DNA from: Gemmatimonadales bacterium
Lineage (GTDB): Bacteria > Gemmatimonadota > Gemmatimonadetes > Gemmatimonadales > GWC2-71-9
Direction of reading: 5' to 3'
Assembly: GCA_030601605.1 (NCBI GenBank)
Contig: JAUVTI010000107.1
Location: 1 to 6,941, forward strand
Length of the DNA: 6,941 nt
Shown: piece after piece, positions 1 to 5,982 of the stretch
Numbering within the stretch: position 1 is the first letter of the stretch
How the letters are laid out: each line of letters opens with the position of its first letter
Program-made: the position numbers and the translations under genes
Notes under the pieces: model-generated
Database searches by the model: none
What the model saw: the letters and a program-made list of their open reading frames with translations, nothing else
Told to the model about the DNA's origin: nothing

Positions 1-825
1 GACTTCCTGGTTCCCATCGTGGGCGACGACACGCTGTGCTATGCCCGGCGGCTGCACGAAGAGGGTGTGCAGGTGGTAGCGGTGCCCACGACCATGGACA
101 ACGACGTGCCCGGCACCGACTACTGCATCGGGTTCTCCACCTGCGTGACGCGGACGATCGAGCTCACGCACCAGCTGCGCACCACTGCCGGATCGCACGA
201 GCGGTTTCTCGTGATCGAGGTGTTCGGGCGCTACGCGGGCTACACCGCGGTGCTCCCCCCCATGGCCGGCGCCGCCGCCCGCTGCGTGATCCCGGAGCAT
301 CACTTCGAGATGGAGCAACTGTGCGAGCTCCTCAGCCACGACCGGAACCGAAACCCGAGCAGCTATGCCGTGGTGCTCGTGTCCGAGGGCGCGCGGATGA
401 CGGACGCCGACGCGATGATGTTCGACGGCGAGGAGCGGGACCAGTATGGACACAAGAAGCTGGGTGGGATCGGCGACCGGGTGGCCACCCTGCTCAAGGT
501 CTGCTCGCCAAAGCACAACCAGGGCCGGCGCGTGAACGTTGTGAGCCAGCGGCTGGGCTACCTCGTGCGCTGCGGCGATCCCGACGCGCTGGACTCCATC
601 GTGCCCATGGCGTTCGGCAACCTGGCGCTGGACCTCATCCTGTCCAACACGTCGGGACGTCTGGTGAGTATCCGAAACGGCGTATACGACAGCGTCCCCA
701 TCGACGTGGTGACCGGGCGCAAGAAGGTGATCGATGTGCAGAGGTACTACAACACGGAGCGGCTCAGGCCGCGATACAAGTCGCTGCTCCGCCAACCCCT
801 ATTCATAATGACGAGCGATGTCTGA
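1..825 (+). CDS. 6-phosphofructokinase, 3' part (PFK family, phosphoryl donor uncertain)
   Basis: This partial gene encodes the C-terminal 274 residues of a phosphofructokinase; the frame is open to base 1, so the N-terminal nucleotide-binding part lies outside. The family phosphorylates fructose 6-phosphate to fructose 1,6-bisphosphate with ATP or pyrophosphate. Landmarks, numbered from the first visible residue: GDDT at 8-11 (the GGDGS loop of E. coli PfkA), TMDND at 31-35 with the catalytic Asp at 33, Arg68, EVFGR at 73-77 (E. coli EVMGR), Glu129 in VSEG, and LGYLVR at 186-191, where E. coli has LGHIQR. The Asp at 10 sits where ATP enzymes have Gly104 and PPi enzymes have Asp. The residue before TMDND is Thr30, where ATP enzymes have Gly124 and PPi enzymes have Lys. 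The donor is therefore unclear. The C-terminus is complete, and the stop overlaps the next gene by 8 bases, which suggests cotranscription. Confidence 0.93.
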   Translation, partial: DFLVPIVGDDTLCYARRLHEEGVQVVAVPTTMDNDVPGTDYCIGFSTCVTRTIELTHQLRTTAGSHERFLVIEVFGRYAGYTAVLPPMAGAAARCVIPEHHFEMEQLCELLSHDRNRNPSSYAVVLVSEGARMTDADAMMFDGEERDQYGHKKLGGIGDRVATLLKVCSPKHNQGRRVNVVSQRLGYLVRCGDPDALDSIVPMAFGNLALDLILSNTSGRLVSIRNGVYDSVPIDVVTGRKKVIDVQRYYNTERLRPRYKSLLRQPLFIMTSDV

Positions 826-1369
826 TACCCTCCGCAGGCAGGTCGAGGAGCTCTGGCCCGAGCTGGAATGGATCGAGGATCCCGGGCTCAGGGAGCAGGT
901 TACGGAGACGTGGATCAAGGCCTTCGAGCGGAGCCCGCTGGAGCCCGAGGATCTGCACAACATCCCCTTCACGCTGCTGGTGCCCAACTGTCCGGCGACG
1001 TTCATGGAGCACAAGCGATGCGTGGTGCACATCGGCCGGGACGGCGCCAAGGCGATGCGGGAGTTCCTGGGCAAGGCGCTCGAGATCGACACCGATACGG
1101 TAGTCGCTGGTGCGATCCTCGCCGACGTGGGCAAGCTGCTCGAGTACGAGAAGGAGGGCGGCGTCACGCGGCAGAGCGAGCGAGGCAAGGCGCTGCGGCA
1201 CCCGTTCACCGGCGTGGCGCTGGCGCTGGAGTGCGGCGTGCCGGATCAGGTGTGCCACATCATCGCGACGCATGCGGCCGAGGGCGACCTCGTGAAGCGG
1301 AGCACCGAGGCGTATATCGTGCACCATGCGGACTTCATGAGCTACCTGCCGTTCAAGAACCTGGCGTAG
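818..1369 (+). CDS. HD-superfamily protein with altered HD doublet
   Basis: This 183-residue soluble protein resembles HD-domain metal-dependent phosphohydrolases, but no substrate can be assigned. The candidate ligand pattern is His71 (VVHIG), then ILADVGK at 100-106 where the family normally has HD-hydrophobic-GK, then His128 (RHPF), His152 (ATHA) and Asp172 (HHADF). The Asp of the doublet, D103, is present, but its His is replaced by Ala102. The spacing and the remaining His/Asp residues argue for a true HD fold with a changed metal site; it may be catalytically altered or regulatory. No signal peptide or membrane segment is seen. The start lies inside the end of the PFK gene and has no obvious Shine-Dalgarno, so translation is probably coupled to PFK. 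The PrpD-family gene follows 12 bases after the stop. Fold call is fairly secure; function is unknown. Confidence 0.75.
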   Translation: MSDTLRRQVEELWPELEWIEDPGLREQVTETWIKAFERSPLEPEDLHNIPFTLLVPNCPATFMEHKRCVVHIGRDGAKAMREFLGKALEIDTDTVVAGAILADVGKLLEYEKEGGVTRQSERGKALRHPFTGVALALECGVPDQVCHIIATHAAEGDLVKRSTEAYIVHHADFMSYLPFKNLA

Positions 1370-1370
1370 C

Positions 1371-1375
1371 GGAGA
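1371..1375 (+). promoter_or_regulatory. Ribosome binding site of the PrpD-family gene
   Basis: GGAGA lies 6 bases before the ATG at 1382 and just after the stop of the HD gene. It supports that start and independent ribosome loading inside the operon. Confidence 0.75.
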
Positions 1376-1381
1376 TTGTAG

Positions 1382-2758
1382 ATGACGGATACGATCACGG
1401 CCACGATGGCCCGGTGGGCCACCGACCTCGCATATGACGACATTGGAGAGCAAGCGATCCACGAGGCCAAGCGGTATCTGCTGGACTCGCTGGGGTGCGC
1501 ATTCGGCGGTTACCGCCAGGAGGATGCCCGGATCGCCCTCGCGGTGCTGAAGGAGATCGGAGGCGAAGGGAACGCGACCGTCATCGGTTCCGGGGAGAAG
1601 ACCGACCCGGTGTCGGCCTCGCTGGCCAACGCCCTGATGGTCCGGGTGATGGACTACAACGACATCTACTGGCAGCAGGATCCGTCGCATCCGTCGGACA
1701 TCATTCCAGCGGCCATGGCCTGCGGCGAGCGCGTCGGCCGCAGCGGCAAGGATCTGACCTTGGGCATCGTGCTGGGTCACGAGTTCGAGATGCGCCTGTG
1801 CGAGGCGGCGTTCCCAGGCATCCGGGAGCGCGGCTGGCACCACGCTACCCTGACGGCGTTCGTATCGCCCATCGTGGCGTCCCGGATGCTCGGACTCACG
1901 TGGGAGCAGTGCCAGCACGCCATCGGCATATCGGCCTCGCGGCACTGTACGCTGGGCGCGGTGACCGCCGGCAAACTCACGATGATGAAGAACACGGTGG
2001 ACCCGATGGCGACCCAGAGCGGCGTGCTGGCCGCGCTTCTCGCCGAGAAGGGTTATACGGGACCGGAGCACGTGATCGACGGCAAGGAAGGCCTGGCGCA
2101 CTGCTACGGACCGGAGTGGAAGCTCGAGGTGCTGGTGGACGGCCTCGGAGAGTCGTGGCGCATCGAGCGCTGCGGCATGAAGGCGTTTCCCACCGAAGCG
2201 CTCACCCACGCTCCGATCTCGGCGGTGCTGGACATCGTGACAGAAAACGATCTGGCGCCGGAGGTGGTGGAGAAAGTGCACATCCGGTCGCTCGCCCGTG
2301 CCGCGGACATTCTGGCGGATCCATCCAAGTACGACCCGCGCAGCAAGGAGACGGCCGACCACAGCCTTCCCTACGTCATCGCGGCAGCGGTCGCCGACCG
2401 GCAGGTGACTCCGGCGCAGTTCGAGCAGGACAAGATCATGGATCCGCGCATCCGCGAGCAGCTCAACAAGGTCGAGGTGGTGGCGGACCCCGAGATCGAG
2501 AAGCTCTTCCCCAAGCTGCAGCGCGTGATCGTCACGATCCACACGACCGACGGGCGCGAGTTCACCAAGCAGCTCGACTATCCCAAGGGCGATCCGCGCA
2601 ATCCGCTCACCGACCAGGAGGTCGAGGAGAAGTTCGACGCGCTCGCAGCGCCGGTCCTGTCGGACGAGGCCCGGAAGCGGCTCAAGGGGGCGGTGTGGAG
2701 CCTGGAGAAGGTGGGCTCGATTTCGGAGTTGATGGACCTCTGCCGGGCGGACAGGTAA
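1382..2758 (+). CDS. MmgE/PrpD-family protein (2-methylcitrate dehydratase-like)
   Basis: This 458-residue protein belongs to the family that includes 2-methylcitrate dehydratase (PrpD) and cis-aconitate decarboxylase. Length is normal for the family and the ATG has a good ribosome binding site. Visible family segments are: the N-terminal helical domain with LLDSLGCAFGG at 33-43; DYNDIYW at 91-97 followed by HPSD at 103-106; GWHH at 151-154; Lys203 in MMKN; GMKAFPTE at 265-272 with His276; and ADHSLPY at 325-331, a family signature. By alignment from memory with human ACOD1, Asp91, His103, His154 and Lys203 match active-site residues Asp93, His103, His159 and Lys207, while Thr97 is replaced by Ile95. 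Dehydration of a citrate-like hydroxy-tricarboxylate is the likeliest role, given the homoaconitase-like hydro-lyase and decarboxylating dehydrogenase downstream. No propionate genes (prpB, prpC) are present, so 2-methylcitrate itself is not assured as substrate. Confidence 0.92.
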   Translation: MTDTITATMARWATDLAYDDIGEQAIHEAKRYLLDSLGCAFGGYRQEDARIALAVLKEIGGEGNATVIGSGEKTDPVSASLANALMVRVMDYNDIYWQQDPSHPSDIIPAAMACGERVGRSGKDLTLGIVLGHEFEMRLCEAAFPGIRERGWHHATLTAFVSPIVASRMLGLTWEQCQHAIGISASRHCTLGAVTAGKLTMMKNTVDPMATQSGVLAALLAEKGYTGPEHVIDGKEGLAHCYGPEWKLEVLVDGLGESWRIERCGMKAFPTEALTHAPISAVLDIVTENDLAPEVVEKVHIRSLARAADILADPSKYDPRSKETADHSLPYVIAAAVADRQVTPAQFEQDKIMDPRIREQLNKVEVVADPEIEKLFPKLQRVIVTIHTTDGREFTKQLDYPKGDPRNPLTDQEVEEKFDALAAPVLSDEARKRLKGAVWSLEKVGSISELMDLCRADR

Positions 2759-2788
2759 TCTGAGGCGGGGTCCCGCAAACCTTCCGCC

Positions 2789-2792
2789 GAGG
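2789..2792 (+). promoter_or_regulatory. Ribosome binding site deciding the homoaconitase-like start
   Basis: GAGG ends 5 bases before the ATG at 2798. An in-frame GTG at 2792 would overlap this site and has no Shine-Dalgarno of its own, so ATG 2798 is preferred. Confidence 0.6.
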
Positions 2793-2797
2793 TGACG

Positions 2798-4735
2798 ATG
2801 GGTCAGACTGCAGTAGAAAAGATCGCGCAGGCGCACCTCACCGAAGGTCCGGACCGCCCGCTCCGCGCCGGTGACGTGGTATCGCTGCGCCCACGGCACG
2901 TGATGACGCACGACAACACCGCCGCGGTGGTGAAGAAGTTCGCCACGCTCGGGGCTGCGAAGATCTGCGATCCGCGGCAGCCCGTCTTTCCACTGGACCA
3001 CGACATCCAGAACACGTCCGAGAGCAATCTCGCCAAGTACCGGGACATCGAGGCCTTCGCAAAGGAGCAGGGCGTCGACTTCTATCCGGCGGGAACGGGC
3101 ATCGGCCACCAGATCATGGTGGCGCAGGGGTATGTGGTGCCGGGCTCCCTCGTCGTGGCGTCCGATTCCCACTCCAACATGTACGGAGCGATGGGAGCGC
3201 TGGGGACCCCGGTCGTGCGCACCGATGCGGCCGCCATCTGGGCCACCGGTGAGTTCTGGTGGCAGATCCCGCGCTCGGTCGAGGTGGTGCTCCAGGGCGA
3301 GCTGCGCGAGGGCGTGACGGGCAAGGACGTGATAGTCACGCTGTGCGGTCTGTACAACCAGGGCGAGGTCCTCAACGCCGCGGTCGAGTTCACCGGACCG
3401 GGCGTGGCGGGCCTGTCGATGGACCAGCGCCTGAGCGTCTCCAACATGACGACGGAGTGGGGTGCGCTGGTGGGATGGTTCCCGGCCGACGCCACGACGG
3501 TCGATTATTTGCGGCACCGCCGGGACGTGATCGGAACGGAACGATTCACCAATGAACAACTGGCGGGGTGGCAGGAGAGCCCGTTGGCGCCGGACGGCGA
3601 CGCGTCGTACGCGGCGCGCATCGAGTTCGACCTCTCGGCGGTGAGTCCACACGTGTCGGGTCCGGACAGCGTGCAGGTGATGCGCTCGCTCGCCGACATG
3701 GAGCGCGAGCGGGTCGCGATCCAGAAGGCCTATCTCGTATCGTGCGTGAACAGCCGGCTGGAGGACCTGGAGGCCGCCGCGCGAGTACTCGAGGGCAAGA
3801 AGGTGGCGGAGGGCGTCGAGTTCTACGTTTCCGCGGCGAGCAGGGAAGTGCAGGAGGATGCCGAGGCGTCCGGCGCGTGGAGCCGGATTCTCGCAGCGGG
3901 CGCGCGGCCGCTCCCGCCGGGCTGCGGTCCGTGCATCGGGCTGGGCGCGGGGCTGCTGGAGCCGGGTGAGGTCGGTATTTCGGCGACCAACCGCAACTTC
4001 AAGGGGCGGATGGGGTCGCGCGATGCACAGTGCTTCCTGGCGAGTCCCGAGGTGGTCGCGGCGTCGGCGGTTGCGGGCTACGTAACCGGCCCCCGTCCCA
4101 CGGACGGCACGCTGCCGGAGCGGCGGTTCACCGAACACGCCGAGCCGCCGACCCCCGACGAGACAGTTGCAATCCAGGACGGCTTCCCGGATCGCATCCA
4201 GGGTCGGCTCGTGTTCGTTCCGCCGGACAACCTCAACACCGACGGGATCTACGGCAAGGACTACACGTACCGCGAGGGGATGACGCCCGAGGAAATGGCG
4301 CGCGTGGTGATGGGAAACTACGATCCCGAGTTTGCGGCAGCGACGCAGGCGGGCGACGTTCTCGTCGGGGGACGCAACTTCGGCACGGGCTCCAGCCGCG
4401 AGCAGGCGGCCACAGCCCTCATGGCGAAGGGAATCGCGCTCGTGATCGCGAGCAGTTTCTCCCAGACCTATCTGCGCAACGCCTACAACAACGGTTTCCC
4501 CTGCATCGAGTGCCCGGAGCTGGTGTCCCGCATCAAGGCTCAGCTCGAGGATGCGGTGGCCTCCGGGGCGCCCACGATCATCCCGGGGGACGAGCTCGAG
4601 ATCGACTTCACACGCAGCACGGTGACCTTCAGAGGCGAGACATTCGGATTCCCGCCGTTGGGGTCGGTCCCCCAGTCGCTGGTGGTGGCCGGGGGTATCG
4701 AGAACCTGGTAGGGCGCCGCCTGGGACTCGCCTGA
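2798..4735 (+). CDS. Homoaconitase-like hydro-lyase (fungal Lys4 type), single chain
   Basis: This 645-residue aconitase-superfamily enzyme carries the large (catalytic) and small (swivel) domains in one chain. The family interconverts hydroxy-tricarboxylates via a cis-alkene using a [4Fe-4S] cluster. Likely cluster ligands are Cys316 (LVSCVN), Cys376 and Cys379 (GCGPC). Other landmarks are THDN at 37-40, LDHDIQN at 66-72, DFYPAGTGIGHQ at 94-105, SDSHSNMYG at 122-130, TDAAAIWATG at 142-151 and NMTTEWG at 216-222. The swivel domain begins around 470 with DNLNTDGIYG at 477-486 and has NFGTGSSREQ at 527-536, which holds the substrate-binding Ser/Arg. HDIQN, DFYPAG, IWATG and NLNTDGIYG with YTYRE are strikingly like fungal homoaconitase (homocitrate/homoisocitrate), more than AcnA, AcnB or LeuC/LeuD as I recall them. 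It follows the PrpD-family gene by 39 bases and precedes a decarboxylating dehydrogenase, which fits consecutive steps. Substrate specificity is inferred, not shown. Confidence 0.9.
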   Translation: MGQTAVEKIAQAHLTEGPDRPLRAGDVVSLRPRHVMTHDNTAAVVKKFATLGAAKICDPRQPVFPLDHDIQNTSESNLAKYRDIEAFAKEQGVDFYPAGTGIGHQIMVAQGYVVPGSLVVASDSHSNMYGAMGALGTPVVRTDAAAIWATGEFWWQIPRSVEVVLQGELREGVTGKDVIVTLCGLYNQGEVLNAAVEFTGPGVAGLSMDQRLSVSNMTTEWGALVGWFPADATTVDYLRHRRDVIGTERFTNEQLAGWQESPLAPDGDASYAARIEFDLSAVSPHVSGPDSVQVMRSLADMERERVAIQKAYLVSCVNSRLEDLEAAARVLEGKKVAEGVEFYVSAASREVQEDAEASGAWSRILAAGARPLPPGCGPCIGLGAGLLEPGEVGISATNRNFKGRMGSRDAQCFLASPEVVAASAVAGYVTGPRPTDGTLPERRFTEHAEPPTPDETVAIQDGFPDRIQGRLVFVPPDNLNTDGIYGKDYTYREGMTPEEMARVVMGNYDPEFAAATQAGDVLVGGRNFGTGSSREQAATALMAKGIALVIASSFSQTYLRNAYNNGFPCIECPELVSRIKAQLEDAVASGAPTIIPGDELEIDFTRSTVTFRGETFGFPPLGSVPQSLVVAGGIENLVGRRLGLA

Positions 4736-4769
4736 GCTGACTGCGATCGGTTTGAACACGGAGGGGATG

Positions 4770-4775
4770 AGGAGG
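4770..4775 (+). promoter_or_regulatory. Strong ribosome binding site deciding the dehydrogenase start
   Basis: AGGAGG lies 6 bases before the ATG at 4782. In-frame upstream candidates TTG 4752 and ATG 4767 are less likely: the TTG lacks a site, and the GGAGGGG before ATG 4767 directly abuts it with no spacer. Confidence 0.88.
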
Positions 4776-4781
4776 TCGACG

Positions 4782-5969
4782 ATGGCCAAGTACACGGTGG
4801 TGACGATGCCCGGCGACGGCATCGGCCAGACGGTTTTGCCGCAGGCGGTGCGGGTCCTGGAGAAAGTCGGATTCGACGCCGACTACGTGCACGCGGATAT
4901 CGGATGGGAATTCTGGATCAATGAGGGGAACCCCCTGCCCGAGCACACGATCGACCTCCTGCGACAGCACAAGCTGGGGCTGTTCGGCGCCATCACGTCG
5001 AAGCCGAAGAAGGAAGCCGCCAAGGAGCTGAAGCCCGAGCTGCAGGGCCAGGGGCATGAGTACTTCAGCCCGATCGTGGGCATGCGGCAGCTCTTCAACC
5101 TCGACGTGTGTATCCGGCCGTGCAGGTCGTTCAAGGGGAACCCGCTCAACTTCGTGCGGCAGAAGGCCGGCGGCGGATACGATGAGCCGAAGGTCGACGC
5201 CGTGATCTTTCGGCAGGACACGGAGGGGCTCTACTGCGGCATCGAGTGGACGAATCCGCCCCAGGTGGTGCGCAATGCCCTCGGGATGCATCCCAAGTAC
5301 AAGATCTTCGCCGATACTCCGAGCGAGGACCTCGCGATCTCGATGCGCCTGTTCACGCGCAATGCGTGTCGCCGCATCGTGCGGGGGGCGTTCGAGTACG
5401 CCAAGGAGCATGGCTACGAGTCGGTCACGATCTGCGAGAAGCCGAACGTGCTGCGCGAGACCTCCGGCATGATGGAGGAAGTGGCCCGCGAGGTGAAGGC
5501 GGATTACCCGGACATCGAGCACTGGTCGACCAACATCGATGCCCAGATGATGTGGCTCACCAAGAATCCAGAGAACTACGGGGTGCTGGTGGCGGGGAAC
5601 ATGTTCGGCGACATTATCTCGGACGCGTTCGCCGGACTGGTGGGCGGACTGGGCTTCGCGTGCTCGGGCAACATCGGTGATGAGGTGGCGGTATTCGAGC
5701 CGACGCACGGCTCGGCGCCCAAATACCAGGAGCTGGACCCGCCCATAGTGAACCCGATAGCGATGTTACTCAGCGCTGCGATGCTGCTCGACCACGTGGG
5801 CGAGACCGACAAGGCGACGGCCATTCGCGGTGCGGTGGCGCGGGTCGTGGAGGACGGCAAGGTGCGCACCTACGACATCATGCGGATTCCGGGTGGTTCC
5901 AAGGCCATCGAGAGCGGTGCAGCCACGACCATCCAGCTGACGGACGCGGTCATCGCGGCGCTCCGATGA
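4782..5969 (+). CDS. Isocitrate/homoisocitrate dehydrogenase-like decarboxylating dehydrogenase
   Basis: This 395-residue protein is a beta-decarboxylating dehydrogenase, which oxidises a 2-hydroxy acid and releases CO2 to give a 2-oxo acid with NAD(P)+ and Mg2+. It has GDGIG at 11-15, Arg102, Arg112 and Arg144 for the malate part of the substrate, Tyr151, Lys220 and Asn222, and metal Asp253, Asp277 and Asp281 (GNMFGDIISD). The spacing of these matches E. coli Icd R119, R129, R153, Y160, K230, D283, D307 and D311. Ser96 matches Icd Ser113, but Icd Asn115 is Ile98. The SPIV stretch at 96-99 recalls fungal homoisocitrate dehydrogenase as I remember it. The coenzyme loop HGSAPKY at 309-315 has Lys314-Tyr315, as in NADP-using E. 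coli Icd, where NAD enzymes often have Asp-Ile. The gene sits 46 bases after the homoaconitase-like gene and 13 bases before the CitD-CitE fusion. The family is certain; the exact substrate is not. Confidence 0.9.
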   Translation: MAKYTVVTMPGDGIGQTVLPQAVRVLEKVGFDADYVHADIGWEFWINEGNPLPEHTIDLLRQHKLGLFGAITSKPKKEAAKELKPELQGQGHEYFSPIVGMRQLFNLDVCIRPCRSFKGNPLNFVRQKAGGGYDEPKVDAVIFRQDTEGLYCGIEWTNPPQVVRNALGMHPKYKIFADTPSEDLAISMRLFTRNACRRIVRGAFEYAKEHGYESVTICEKPNVLRETSGMMEEVAREVKADYPDIEHWSTNIDAQMMWLTKNPENYGVLVAGNMFGDIISDAFAGLVGGLGFACSGNIGDEVAVFEPTHGSAPKYQELDPPIVNPIAMLLSAAMLLDHVGETDKATAIRGAVARVVEDGKVRTYDIMRIPGGSKAIESGAATTIQLTDAVIAALR

Positions 5970-5975
5970 GGGGGG
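5970..5975 (+). promoter_or_regulatory. Probable ribosome binding site of the CitD-CitE fusion
   Basis: A G-rich run follows the dehydrogenase stop directly and ends 7 bases before the ATG at 5983. It is a plausible but low-complexity Shine-Dalgarno. Confidence 0.5.
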
Positions 5976-5982
5976 CGGCGGC

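Noticed and set aside
1382..2758. Canonical 2-methylcitrate cycle prpD
   Set aside because: No prpB or prpC in the window, and the family contains several other activities, so the gene name was not assigned.
2765..2776. Short inverted repeat (GCGG/CCGC around a GGTC loop) between the PrpD-like and homoaconitase-like genes
   Set aside because: Only 4-5 base pairs, no T-tract, and located inside a tight operon; not a credible terminator.
803..4822. Stop-free minus-strand frame of 1339 codons antisense to the HD, PrpD-like and homoaconitase-like genes
   Set aside because: Its translation is Arg/His/Leu-rich with no recognisable domain, and the opposite strand holds well-conserved families. Strong G/C bias in third codon positions removes antisense stops, so this is a shadow frame.
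4629..5708. Long minus-strand open frame antisense to the dehydrogenase
   Set aside because: Same composition effect; no motif, no credible ribosome binding site, and the plus-strand gene has complete catalytic residues.
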